A DNA stretch of 25,721 nucleotides from Liolophura sinensis (GCF_032854445.1 NW_027018446.1:1-25721); one strand, 5' to 3'; positions 1-9,062 are shown, numbered from the stretch's first letter. Translations and numbers: made by a program. The notes: generated by a model not told the origin, from the sequence alone.

Positions 1-315
1 TTGACAAAGTATTCTCAACGTTGCGCGCATATATCTTTCATAGCTACCAAGTGCCAGTAATGTTGATATGGTGGTTATGTGAACTTTGTGAAACGGGCCC
101 CGAATATGTTTTACAGAAATTGTTGTGACGTGCCAAAAACACACAGCGGTTCACAATGTAATTGTGTGTATTTTAGGGTATAAAGAATTTTTAGAGTTTT
201 AGAGTGAATCCTTGGTATGAAAATAATGAAAATTGTTTAAACTTTGGGTAGGTGACAGTTTTATCGATGAGAGTTTCCAGTCTTTGTTAAGAGGGTGCAA
301 TGTGTCAGATAGTCA
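1..315. other. Unassigned sequence, no gene seen
   Basis: AT-rich single-copy-looking DNA with no open frame of note, no tandem repeat and no motif I recognise. It ends where the tRNA-like head of a SINE begins. Confidence 0.5.
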
Positions 316-713
316 CGAGGCTCCACCGTCCCCAATATCACAGTTGGTAGAGCCTTGGGAGCGGTAGATCCAGGGTCAATCCTGGGTCGAGTCACACCTA
401 AGACCTTAAAAGAGGAAGTTGTAACTTCCTCGCTTGGCGTTCAGAGTGAAGGGGACCGTACAACGACTGGTTGACCCATATCAGTATAATGGCTGGATTG
501 GGGCGCTTTACTTGCCTTCGGTAAGACGTCTAAGCGACTGCAGCACTAGATAAGAGAGCGGTGGAAGTCCGTCCTGCAATAAGGAAGCACATTGCATGCA
601 CTCTAAGGATTAATTCGTTGCCATATGACTGAAAAATTGTTAAGTACGACGTTAAACCCCAATGACTGAAAAATTGTTAAGTACGACGTTAAACCCCAAG
701 CACTCACTCACTC
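316..713 (+). mobile_element. tRNA-derived SINE, nearly full length
   Basis: A tRNA-like head carries a box-A-like stretch (cacagttggtagagc, about 340-354) and a box-B-like stretch (gggtcaatcc, 373-382), the internal RNA polymerase III promoter layout of tRNA-derived SINEs. A central body follows and the 3' end is cactcactcactc. The ending tgactgaaaaattgttaagt... is of a kind abundant in molluscan genomes. The last 37 bp before the tail are present twice in perfect tandem (626-662 and 663-699), so this copy is slightly longer than a single-ended element would be. I did not find a clear target-site duplication. Fragments of the same family recur in this window at 4564-4707, 5741-5880 and 8528-8572. 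Confidence 0.8.
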
Positions 714-894
714 CAGGTGTATGTCTTCCCCTTGGAGTTGTGAGGTACTCATCCCAGCAGATGGCATAGGAAGGTCCACATTTTCCAAAACAAATTATGG
801 TAGCTTTGTCACGGTTTGGACAAGGCTGAGACCAAGGTTGCTCAGTGGCTATTAGATGGCTGAGACTGACTTACACCTATAAACGGTAACATCG

Positions 895-1060
895 TTTATG
901 GGAAATTAGCAGTGGCATAATGTCATGAAGAATAGTTCGATATCTGAAAAAGTCGGTGGTAAACTCCGATTTCCTCCACCCTCCACCCTGACAGCCGTCA
1001 TAAAAAGTGATACTTTTTGACCATGGTGCCAAACACCAATCAGATAAATTAATAAACAGC
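895..1060 (-). mobile_element. SINE fragment, minus orientation
   Basis: Read on the minus strand from the right: an AT-rich tail, then gattggtgttt, a diverged block corresponding to the receptor-proximal SINE at 4139-4300, a gtggaggaaatcgga core and a ccaccgac block. It is an old, diverged member of the family whose 3' end reads gattggtgttttacgccgtac on its minus strand. Boundaries are approximate and the tRNA-like head is not visible. Confidence 0.55.
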
Positions 1061-2059
1061 TCCACAAGCGTTACATGACATTTGGCGCTCTAAACAAGGC
1101 GAGAGAGCGATAGCATGGAAATCAGGTGTATCCGTTGCTGCGTTGAACGTATTAAATCTCCTTAATCTACCTAAGCGGCGTTTCTTGATTTCTAATTTAA
1201 CCATGGGTCTCAGAATACAAAAAAAAAGAATTGACGAACCTTGGTCTACGATTCCGTAAAAAGACATCTCGGTCACCTGAGGCTGAGGATCCGCAAAATC
1301 TTGTTAGCACCGCTTGGGAACGAAACCTCGACGACGTGACATGTAAACTTTAAGGCGTATTCACAAAGCCCCACGGGTCTGGTGCGTAATACCCACGGTG
1401 AGCTATCGCAATCACAAATATCACTTAAATCTGGTGCCTACATTTGTCATGAAATAATCCGGAGTTGTCATCTGCTCAAGGACTTTGTTCTGATTCCCAG
1501 ATATCACCGGATATTGTGTTGCAATTTATGGTGCCGTTGATGGCGCTTCGTCTACTCTGATAACTGTGTATATTATATCAGAAACTGTGTAAACGGGCAT
1601 CACATCTGTGATAGCATTCCTGATACATTACTAAGCGCCATTCGGGATAACAGCCAAAGCATATTTGTTGAAAAATCAAAACACGCTACTCTTTCCAAAT
1701 TTAGCAAAACAACGTCAATATATTTTCATCTTTGAAAACGATTACTTTTCGTCACGTCATCCATGATATATCCGTGCCGTCAGCATTTCTCCATATATAC
1801 ATATACAAAAATCATGCAATTTTTTTTAATACGTGACAAGCACTTGTAAGTCTAAGTAATCACCAAACGTCAATCAGTTGTAAACCCCACCCCAATTAAA
1901 TGATTTTTCCGAGACAAGTATTAGATGACCACTGACAGAAAGAATAAGTTACTCCAAAATCGACATCATTTTGCATCGACATGTCAGTGAGGTATGTCGG
2001 TGCTAACGCTTATCTGGTACATTGATGAAAGTCTCGTACATTATCATAGATAATAGGTG
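1061..2059. other. Unassigned sequence, no gene seen
   Basis: About 1 kb without a convincing coding frame. It contains a short A run near 1219, AT-rich stretches around 1560-1600 and 1790-1840, and nothing I can assign to a family. The short open frames here start and stop at random positions and carry no recognisable domain. Confidence 0.4.
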
Positions 2060-2180
2060 AATGTAACAAGTGCTCACATCTCGGTCGACTGTTCGAATCC
2101 AGCATTTCAATGTTCCGCTGTTGCCTGACGTCAGCAAGTTTGTCAGGTACGTGTTGAAGGGCGGTGGTTTACACCGAGTC
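2060..2180 (+). mobile_element. SINE fragment with tRNA-like B box
   Basis: A perfect box-B sequence gttcgaatcc lies at 2091-2100, preceded by a tRNA-like arm (ctcggtcgact). Downstream gtcagcaagtttgtcagg and ggtggtttacaccgag match the body of the SINE type also seen at 9395-9550. The element is truncated near 2180; about 80 bp later an oppositely oriented SINE piece begins. Confidence 0.55.
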
Positions 2181-2261
2181 GTGTTATCAACACATCAACT
2201 TGACCACGGCCCTAAAATTGACTGATTGTTGCATTTGGTATGCCCAGGAATTTCTCACTAA

Positions 2262-2395
2262 TGAGATGACAGTTAGTTTTATGAATGGAAGAAACCGGAA
2301 TGCCGGGATAAACCACCAAACTCCGTCACGTTGTTGGCGAACTTTTCCACGTGTGACTTACGGACTTGCACGTCAGATTGGTTGAGGTCTTCAGC
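2262..2395 (-). mobile_element. SINE core fragment, minus orientation
   Basis: The plus strand reads gacagttagtttta, gaagaaaccggaatgccggg, aaaccaccaaac, then ttttccacgtgtg. This is the complement of the SINE body seen in plus orientation at 9395-9550. Its gaaaccggagtgcccgg core is the motif that is tandemly amplified at 10867-10989 and 19277-19437. The 73-aa and 66-aa open frames that cross it are incidental. Confidence 0.6.
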
Positions 2396-2484
2396 AAAAA
2401 TGAGGCTGTGCAAACGACCGCAAGAACGTCGTGCAACTTTTATTGTCACCAAACCCCATCAACTACCCGTCACCCCCACCACAC

Positions 2485-2556
2485 AAACAGCGAGAGCGCC
2501 ATCAAAATGCTGTGATATACATTTAGCGTAAAAAAGCCAGTCCAATAAATAAATAA
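2485..2556 (+). mobile_element. SINE 3' tail fragment
   Basis: The stretch ends in gcgtaaaaaagccagtccaa followed by taaataaataaat, a diverged version of the SINE ending gcgtaaaacaccaatcaaat plus an (AAAT)n tail. The 5' boundary is approximate. Confidence 0.5.
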
Positions 2557-3060
2557 ATTCCCTTGCTTTTCATCATGTGTCAGATCACTTCAGAAAACTT
2601 TGATTAATATGAGAATGGAATGAAGCCGTAAGCGTCAGCCCTATCTCCCCATCTAGTAAATCCAACCAGGCATTCGATACAGTCTGCTGTGGTGTTCGCA
2701 ATTCCTAATACCCCATTTCTTAGTTGCCCTACAGTCTATGGTTTAGAATAATGGCCAAAAATCTCGAGTGCTTTGAACTCAGAAAAAGGGACACAGCCTA
2801 AGGAAAAAAGTCAGCTGCTTTCAGATGGTTGCTTCAAATTGTACACTCGTTGCAAAATGAAATAGCCCCAAGTAACCGGTCATTCCTTTAAAGAACGTTC
2901 CGTGTAACCCTCGCATCCGTGTAACTTATAAACACTCCCAGGTACTACTGAATAATTTACAGCGCCTTACCCAATAAAATCACAGGGGAAGGCATGTTTT
3001 CTGGTCGATTGTATTTTTTTTTTGACGATGCTTCATGGCGATCGACTTACAACCATTTCA
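2557..3060. other. Probable 3' flank of the receptor gene
   Basis: No coding frame is convincing here. On the minus strand this is immediately downstream of the receptor stop codon, so part of it may be 3' UTR. A run of T residues at about 3012-3021 would be A-rich in the transcript. The nearest canonical minus-strand AATAAA I noticed is at 2439-2444, about 620 bp past the stop; whether it is used is unknown. Confidence 0.3.
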
Positions 3061-4116
3061 CTAGCGACTGTTTGTGTCTCTGGTGCGGATACTGCTGAAT
3101 ACGTGACGTCGTTCACTGGCAAAGAGCTTCCGCAGTTCCCGGCGAAAGGATTTCCCGGATATGACGTAAATGAAGAAGTTCACACCGTAGTTGAGTTCCG
3201 ATATGACCTCGAGGACGTCACCGTAAGGTTTCATGGCGTACAGGAATCTCGCTCCGTCCATCCCGCCTCTCTTCGTGACCACAAGAATAGTGAGGGTGAG
3301 AGCGATCAGCGGGAGAATCAAGACCACGTGCGTGAAGGAAATCACCAGCAGCATGAACGTCGTCTTGTGCTGCGGTCCTGAGCCGTGGGTCAGGCGCGTC
3401 GACGTGGTTGTTGTTGTTGTTGCCGTGGCGCTGTAGTCTCGCGTGGCTTTGCGAATCTCGTGAATTTTGTAGAGAATCAGTCCATTGCAGAGGAGCACAA
3501 GTAAAGTGGGCAACGTGAAAATTAAAGTGATCTGATATAAGAACGTATGCAGCTGGATGTAAATCAGATTGAAGTCGTCTCTGGCTCGACACAAACCATC
3601 GCTGTTCACCACCATCATTGGCCTGAACAGCTGCGTGCAGGACAACACGATCACCATGGAGACGATCAGCGTCACGCCCACTTTCTGGTTACAGAACGAA
3701 GTTTTCTTGAACGGAAAAAAGACGGCGACAATTCGTTCGAATGCCATGGCAACGATCAACCACGAGGACATGAGGTAACACAGGTGCTCACAGAACTTGT
3801 ACGCTTTGCACGCGTTGTCCGGGAATCCAAGGAACAGACTAGGCATCCCCATGTGCTGCCTGAGCTCGTCCGCCATGAGGATCTCACGTCCAATCAGCGT
3901 CAGGCTGTCAAACACGGCTAGGGAGCACAGGTAATGGCTGTAAGACTTGTTGCGGAGAGCCTTGGACTTCATAACGATGAAAGACATGGAATTACCCACA
4001 ATTCCCACCACGGCAATGATTGGCGTCAGGATCTGTTTTATCCACCATCCCCACATCTGAACTTCCGGTAGTGGAAGATATCCTGGAAGGAGACCAAATA
4101 GAAAGAGAGCCATCAT
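3061..4116 (-). CDS. Class A (rhodopsin-like) GPCR, probable peptide or orphan receptor
   Basis: Complete intronless 351-aa receptor, predicted in the plasma membrane and coupled to heterotrimeric G proteins. Seven hydrophobic segments lie near residues 28-49, 60-80, 104-128, 146-166, 185-216, 252-280 and 297-320. Family marks: GN at 41-42 in TM1; LAVFD at 66-70 in TM2; C103 and C176, the expected extracellular disulfide pair; E127-R128-I129 in place of D/ERY; P203 in TM5; P269 in TM6 without the CWxP tryptophan; NFFIY at 313-317 in place of NPxxY; then a basic helix 8 (GKSFRREL, 321-328). The usual TM4 tryptophan is absent. The third intracellular loop holds a threonine-rich run (231-240) from a GTT-type microsatellite on the plus strand. 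An in-frame TGA lies 12 bp upstream of the first ATG, so the N-terminus is closed. Met2 has better initiation context (A at -3, G at +4). The short N-terminus has no N-glycosylation sequon. The overall look fits lophotrochozoan FMRFamide/TRH-receptor-like or GPR139-like orphan expansions; molluscan chemosensory receptors are an alternative. The ligand is unknown. Confidence 0.9.
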   Translation of the reverse strand: MMALFLFGLLPGYLPLPEVQMWGWWIKQILTPIIAVVGIVGNSMSFIVMKSKALRNKSYSHYLCSLAVFDSLTLIGREILMADELRQHMGMPSLFLGFPDNACKAYKFCEHLCYLMSSWLIVAMAFERIVAVFFPFKKTSFCNQKVGVTLIVSMVIVLSCTQLFRPMMVVNSDGLCRARDDFNLIYIQLHTFLYQITLIFTLPTLLVLLCNGLILYKIHEIRKATRDYSATATTTTTTSTRLTHGSGPQHKTTFMLLVISFTHVVLILPLIALTLTILVVTKRGGMDGARFLYAMKPYGDVLEVISELNYGVNFFIYVISGKSFRRELRKLFASERRHVFSSIRTRDTNSR

Positions 4117-4138
4117 CAGCGAGAGCAGTCACAAATAT

Positions 4139-4300
4139 ATTTATTTATTTATTTGATTGGTGTTTTACGCCGTACTCATGAATATTTCACTTATACAAGG
4201 GCGACCAGCATTATGGGAGGAAATCGGGCTGGGCCCGGGGGAAACTCATGACCATCCGCAAGTTGCTGCAAGACCTTTCCACTTACGGCCGGAGTCACAA
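4139..4300 (-). mobile_element. SINE fragment just upstream of the receptor gene
   Basis: The plus strand begins with repeated ttta (the element's (AAAT)n tail on the minus strand), then gattggtgttttacgccgta, atatttcacttatac, cattatgggaggaaatcggg, gcccgggggaaactcatgac and cttaCggccggag. This is a typical molluscan SINE 3' half in minus orientation, same orientation as the receptor. Its tail end lies only about 23 bp from the receptor's first ATG, so any transcript from further upstream would carry it in its 5' UTR. The tRNA-like head is missing or beyond recognition. Confidence 0.75.
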
Positions 4301-4563
4301 GGGAAACAATACATTTCTGAATCATGGATAGAAATGTTTCTATAAGCAAAAATGTCTAAAGTAGAATAGAGAGGAAGTAAAATATGATCATCTCGATGTT
4401 AATAAATCATCAAAACAACGCCGTCATATACAGTACCCATGGTTTGTTTGGCGTTTACATTTATAGTCGGTTTTGCAAGTTATTTCAATCATACTTCATA
4501 GGAATGTTTCTTTGTAGTAGATCATTGGCGATGTCGCCATATTTATAGCACTGTCCCACTGGA
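4301..4563. other. Unassigned spacer
   Basis: AT-rich sequence with no open frame or repeat I can name. It lies upstream of the receptor on the minus strand and could contain its promoter, but no element is identifiable. Confidence 0.3.
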
Positions 4564-4707
4564 ATGAGTGAGTGAGTGAGTGCTTGGCGTTTAACGTCGT
4601 ACTCAACAATTTTTCAGTTATATGACGACGAAGAAATCCTTAGGGTGCATGTACGTGTAATGTGCCTCCTTGTTGGGGGATGGATTTCCACCGCTCTTTT
4701 ATTTAGT
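4564..4707 (-). mobile_element. SINE 3' fragment, same family as 316-713
   Basis: The complement of the 316-713 element's 3' half: gagtgagtgagtgcttggcg (tail and end), gtttaacgtcgtact, caatttttcagttatatgac, then gtgcctccttgttggggga and gatttccaccgctctt, which match the complement of the 316-713 body. The 5' part is missing and is replaced at about 4708 by the first unit of the 30-bp minisatellite. Confidence 0.75.
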
Positions 4708-5234
4708 ACTGTATATACCTGTAGTTTGAATACCCGTACTGTACCTACATGGAGTTTGAATACCCGTACTTTACCTACATGGAGTTTGAATACCCGCACT
4801 GCCGTTGTTTACCTGTAGTTTGAATACCCGTACTGTATATACCTGTAGTTTGAATAGCCGTACTGTTTATACCTGTAGTTTGAATAGCCGTACTGTTTAT
4901 ACGTGGAGTTTGAATGCCCGCACTGTATATACCTGTAGTTTGAATACCCGTAATGTATATACCTGTAGTTTGAATACCCGCACTGTATATACCTGTAGTT
5001 TGAATAGCTGTAGGCCTACTGTTTACACGTGGAGTTTGAATAGCCGTACTGTATATACCTGTAGTTTGAATACCCGCACTGTATATACCTGTAGTTTGAA
5101 TACCCGCACTGTTCCTACCTGTAGTTTGAATACCCGCACTGCCGTTGTTTACCTGTAGTTTGAATAGCCGTACTGTTTATACCTGTAGTTTGAATAGCTG
5201 TACTGTTTACACGTGGAGTTTGAATACCCTATAA
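4708..5234. repeat. 30-bp minisatellite array, about 17 units
   Basis: The unit reads tactgtatatacctgtagtt followed by tgaatacccg, 30 bp. Variants include tgtttatac for tgtatatac, atggag or gtggag for ctgtag, and tagccg for tacccg. A rare variant unit containing gccgttgttt occurs at 4801 and again at 5141, 340 bp apart (eleven units plus 10 bp of indels), which suggests a block duplication inside the array. Because the period is divisible by three, a plus-strand frame stays open for 117 codons (4805-5158, decapeptide like TVYTCSLNTR). The frame has no non-repetitive domain and I treat it as non-coding. The array abuts the truncated SINE at 4564-4707. Confidence 0.85.
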
Positions 5235-5740
5235 GCTGTTAGAAGAATAATCAACGAGGTCTTCCTCAACATATACATGTACTTGTATGAGGAATTCAAA
5301 TCTCCTTACGATATTGTATTCTTACGCACATGTATACAAATTAATTTCTAAATACGTTGTGGGCCAAAGGCCATAGATTTATTTATTTATTTGGCGTTAT
5401 CAAGATTATTTCGCTAATACCATAGCAGTGAGAACGACAAAGTGGTCGTCATATCATTACGTGAACTTCATCCAAGACCACGTGAACGGCACTGTCGGCG
5501 ATGTAAATCCCTTATTATTGCCGATAAGAGTGGTGTCGGCGCTGTGGATCCCTTAGCACTGCCGATAACAGCGGTGACGGAGTCAAAATCCCACAAAATT
5601 CCTGCCTGAGGGTGGAATTAAAACAACTGTCATATGTCCAAGCTACTGACAATCACTTTAGCCACGTGACCTTGACCTGCCCATCAAAGGTCACGTAATA
5701 AAGGCTACTGTATTAGCAAAGCGGAGATTACATGTTGTGA
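5235..5740. other. Intergenic stretch with two diverged 41-bp repeats
   Basis: A 5' part is AT-rich, and a tttatttatttatttggcgtt stretch near 5377-5398 resembles another SINE tail, weakly. At 5494-5575 a unit starting gtcggcg and continuing with a 'atccctta...gccgataa' pattern is present twice, 41 bp apart, with many mismatches. A cluster of nuclear-receptor-like half sites follows at 5663-5695. No coding frame is credible. Confidence 0.4.
5663..5695. promoter_or_regulatory. Cluster of AGGTCA-type half sites with E-box
   Basis: The plus strand reads cacgtgaccttgacct and, after a short spacer, tcaaaggtcacg. The complement of the first part holds AGGTCAAGGTCA, two abutting nuclear-receptor half sites, the inner one with the TCA extension preferred by ERR/SF-1-type monomers. 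A third half site in the opposite sense is at 5688-5693, and an E-box CACGTG at 5663-5668 overlaps the first. Similar gaccttgacct strings are common in marine invertebrate genomes as dispersed sequence, so function is uncertain. Confidence 0.3.
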
Positions 5741-5880
5741 ATAAATGAGTGCTTGGGGTTTTACGTCGTACTTGGGAATTTTTCCGTCAGGTGACGGCGA
5801 AGGAATCCTTAAAATGCGTATAATGTGCCTCCTTGTTGCAGGACGGATTTCCACCGCTCTTTTTTTTTCGTACTTCTTCA
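5741..5880 (-). mobile_element. SINE 3' fragment, same family as 316-713
   Basis: The plus strand carries gagtgcttggggttttacgt, cgtacttgggaatttttccg, gtgacggcgaaggaatcctt, gtgcctccttgttgcaggac and gatttccaccgctc. This is the complement of the 316-713 element and parallels 4564-4707, truncated at a similar internal point. The 74-aa open frame across it is incidental. Confidence 0.75.
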
Positions 5881-5974
5881 GTGAGACAACTTACAGAGGG
5901 CAAGCAAGCGATTTTAGTCGATATCCACATATCGCAAGAAATAGACTAGCCAGTAAAATAGAATACTAAATCGC

Positions 5975-6056
5975 ACGAGCACGGTGCTCGTCTGAGGGGT
6001 TAAGGTGCTTGCCTTTAAGCTGGCAGGACACAAGAGTGCATGAGTTCAAACCTGTC
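5975..6056 (+). mobile_element. tRNA-like SINE head
   Basis: A box-A-like stretch tgaggggttaaggtgc (5993-6008) and a box-B-like stretch gagttcaaacc (6042-6052) are spaced as in a tRNA gene. The region lacks a convincing cloverleaf and anticodon arm, so it is more likely a SINE 5' head than a functional tRNA gene. It is preceded by a perfect palindrome, acgagcac-g-gtgctcgt (5975-5991). The sequence between 6056 and the minisatellite at 6173 may be the body of the same element. Confidence 0.5.
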
Positions 6057-6172
6057 TACGGACCAGGGATCTGTAGATTCCCCTGCTCTTACTGTTCGCC
6101 TTACTCTCAAGAAGCCGTCGACGACGCTCGTTTGGAAATTTGCACTGTCTAACGTCGTTTGAAGACCACGTG

Positions 6173-6460
6173 CCTCCCCCGTGCAGCGTGCATATCTGTA
6201 CGTCACAAATGGTAAATTGCCTCCCCCCGTTCAGCGTGCATATCTGTACGTCACACGTAGTAACTTGCCTCCCCCAGTGCAGCGTGCATATCTGTACGTC
6301 ACATGTGGTAACATGCCTCCCCCAGTGCAGCGCGCATGTCTGTACGTGAAGCGTGGTAACTTGCCTCCCCCAGTGCAGCGTGCATATCTGTACGTCACAC
6401 GTGGTAGTTTGTCTCCCGCAGTGCAGCATGCATATCTGTACGTCACACGTGGTAACTGAC
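6173..6460. repeat. 48-bp minisatellite array, 6 units
   Basis: The element cagcgtgcat (with variants) recurs at 6184, 6232, 6280, 6328, 6376 and 6424, exactly 48 bp apart. Each unit has tgcctcccccagtgcagcg, tgcatatctgtacgtcac and an acgtggtaac-like end. Because 48 is divisible by three, several frames remain open on both strands (138 aa minus, 92 aa plus); none has a non-repetitive domain, so I treat the array as non-coding. Each unit carries a TACGTCA CRE-like half and many carry an adjacent CACGTGG-like E-box. Confidence 0.9.
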
Positions 6461-8049
6461 AAAGGTCATGTCATCGTGACGGTCTTGAGCATTTCGTCAA
6501 CCAACAATAGAACCAAACAGATAAATTACAAAATTTAAAACTGGTTCAGACAAACATATAAAAGATGTACGCCAGATAACATGTTTGGTGTTGGTAAAGT
6601 GTCTGCCTTTACGGCACGACGTTCCTCAGAGGCATCCGTTACAAATTAACTTGAGAAAAGACCTGATATAATTAGAGACGATGTCGAGATCTGAGCTGAA
6701 TAATGTTTAAATGATGACTACGCTTAAGGGTTGTCCTAAGAAAGTACCTGGTCGTATGTGTGGTCCCTTTGCTTTGTTTTAATATAAATTTCAGTAACAT
6801 CCCTTTATGTTTTTTAAAATTCTACTTAAGCCATAGTGCCAGGGGGTTTATAATTTGCTACTTTTCAAGCACATACATGAACAATTAGAATAAAACCGTG
6901 ACTGAGGTAAACTGACAAGAGGCTGCATTTCATCAGTGAAGTGTGATCATTTGCCGGCTATCACACTCTTGTCTTCGCTCTGGTTTTACTCTCCAAGTTG
7001 TAAGTCTTTTATTACATTTTATTGTTTGGTACAAAATATACTTTGGATGCACAAATATTCGAGCTGAACGACAGATGGTTGTCCAAAAACTGATAAAAGG
7101 CTTAAAAACTCTGCTTTTCCTGAGGGGCATTAACTCGTCTCTGCTGTGTACTTTGTGAGGCTTAGGTAAAGGTGACTGAAAACCGGGAGGAAATGTCAAG
7201 TTATTTGGCAGTTATAAATCGGCCAGAGGCGCACATTTTAACCTCTTGGCCCACGGTGATGGTGTGTGTGGTGGAGGGGGAGGGTGGGCTCGAGGGGTCG
7301 GGTAACTACTTGTCAGTCCTCCACTCTAGACAAATATTTGGTAATGAAATCTACCCTGGGGCAAAAGCAGAGTCCCAGCTTCCCCCAATAATAAAGAAAA
7401 GCACTATAAATGCTGGATGAATGACTTTTAAACACTGTGTAGGAAATTAGGTCCAGATTTATTATTATTTTTTTGCAGATTTTTTTCATATCGATAAAAT
7501 GCATTTACAACACTGGCCTTGTCTGATCGTACTGTGACCAGCGCCACTTTTTTTGCATGTATTTGCCACTTCGCATTAAAAATGCCAAAAATGCCATGTA
7601 TGGAACATTGGAACAAATTATTATTCACAAAAACATATGGACTGATAGGATACTATGTTTTAAAGGCATTTTACACAGATGGCAAAATCTTTATATAAAA
7701 ATCTACAAATAGATCTACTTTTCTGGAGGGTAATTCATGGCTTTTCACATCGAATAAACTTCATTTTCGTATTTTCTTTGTCGTTAAGCAAAACATTCAT
7801 TTACAGTTACGATTTCTCAAACTTCGCGGCCTTAAAAAGTTCAAGGGTTCGGCCAGCACATTGATAGTTAGGGTTAGCGATCAACGCATGCAAGGGGGAA
7901 AACAATGACAATACACGTCTTCCATCTGGGAAATGGTTGGCAGAAAGATTGACTGATCTTTTTGCATTGATCATTTTATTGATCTTGATCGCAGAGTTAG
8001 GAGAGGTTGTTTGAATGTGGCACAAGATAAGGTTCAATGCTATCATTAT
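6461..8049. other. Unassigned AT-rich stretch, no gene seen
   Basis: About 1.6 kb without a convincing gene. Short open frames are present on both strands but overlap each other and lack domains. A G-rich patch (ggtgtgtgtggtggaggggg, about 7260-7279) and T runs near 7468-7485 are the main compositional features. A single ttagggttag near 7867 is too short to be telomeric repeat. Confidence 0.4.
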
Positions 8050-8165
8050 TGCAATACTGCGCCTCTATAAATGTCCTCAGCCACCGACTGTAATGATGGC
8101 CGCAGCTCTGTTATCGAAATATTCCTGAGTAGGGCGTAAATCACCAACCAGATATGTAACCAAAT
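8050..8165 (+). mobile_element. SINE 3' fragment, plus orientation
   Basis: The stretch taatgatggccgcagctctg, then gaaatattcctgagtagggc, gtaaatcaccaaccagata matches the SINE ending also seen reversed at 4139-4300. It is diverged; the left boundary is approximate. Confidence 0.55.
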
Positions 8166-8527
8166 GCCCTCAGTGGGCTCATTAAACCTAATATATGAGG
8201 AGGGGATCATGGCCCCCGGGATAAGAGCTAAGAGGTGTATATTATTATAGCTGCGAATGGTTCGTGAGATGTTTAATCAGACGTCCCTACCTAATCCTCA
8301 ATACCTCTATAGCTAATAAAAATGAATAATTACACGACGTAACGCTTTGCGCTCAGCACTGACAAGTTAAAACAGGACTTGCTGGCTCGGTGTCAGTGTA
8401 ATGTGACAGGGTGAAGTGTCATGTCTGTTGTCTTGGGCATGGTATTTAACTGAGGGCAACACTTTGATGATATGAACTCGCCCTGCTGCAAGAAGAGACA
8501 GTATATGTTCAAACACTTAATGACTCC
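8166..8527. other. Unassigned spacer left of the duplication
   Basis: No coding frame, tandem repeat or recognisable mobile element. It precedes a small SINE scrap and the left edge of the large duplication at 8653. Confidence 0.35.
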
Positions 8528-8572
8528 TCGTCGTCCTATGACTGAGAAATTGTTCGAAGTAAGACATTAAAG
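8528..8572 (+). mobile_element. Short SINE 3' scrap
   Basis: cgtcgtcctatgactgagaa, attgttcgaagtaagacatt and aaagc parallel the 3' end of the 316-713 element (tatgactgaaaaattgttaa, gtacgacgttaaa). It lies 80 bp left of the duplication edge and is not part of the duplicated unit. Confidence 0.5.
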
Positions 8573-9062
8573 CTCTTATAATAGGATATAATGCAACATT
8601 GACAACATTTTAAGCTGTGTGATGATGGAAAATGCTAGAACCATTAAACAGCTTTTTATGTAATTTAATTATACCATCTCCAGAGATGCTGTCAAACGAC
8701 TTAAAATCAAAGTCGTGCTTCCCACATAGGGCATCGCATGAGACACGTGTGGACACTTGACACTTTGCCGCCAACAAAATTATCAAAGTTTTGGAGAAGA
8801 ACGTCCTCTCAGATTCATATAGTCTAAAACGTTATCATTTTTTTTGCCAAATTCACCTGGTATTAAATGACTTGAATTAAATATTCTCCTTCCCATGTAC
8901 ATTCGTAGTAAATGCATCAACGATGGTTTTCATCATATGCAGTTGTACCTTCCCTTGTACGCGTGTATTTCAGAAAGGCTTATCAGATGCTGTGCAAAAA
9001 CCAAACTTTCAAATGGCAAGCTAGGCCTAATCCAACAAGCTGGAATACATGCCATACCAGAT

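Noticed and set aside
3022-3381. 119-aa plus-strand frame overlapping the receptor
   Set aside because: It is antisense to the well-supported receptor gene, with no domain; a shadow frame.
4805-5158. 117-aa plus-strand frame with TVYTCSLNTR repeats
   Set aside because: A by-product of the 30-bp period in a minisatellite next to a SINE; no conserved flanking domain.
5993-6052. Functional tRNA gene
   Set aside because: Boxes A and B are recognisable, but there is no convincing cloverleaf, anticodon arm or terminator; a SINE head is more likely.
6046-6462. 138-aa minus and 92-aa plus frames in the 48-bp array
   Set aside because: Several overlapping frames are open on both strands, as expected for a repeat of 3n length rather than a gene.
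7867-7876. ttagggttag as telomere-like sequence
   Set aside because: Fewer than two repeat units; expected by chance.
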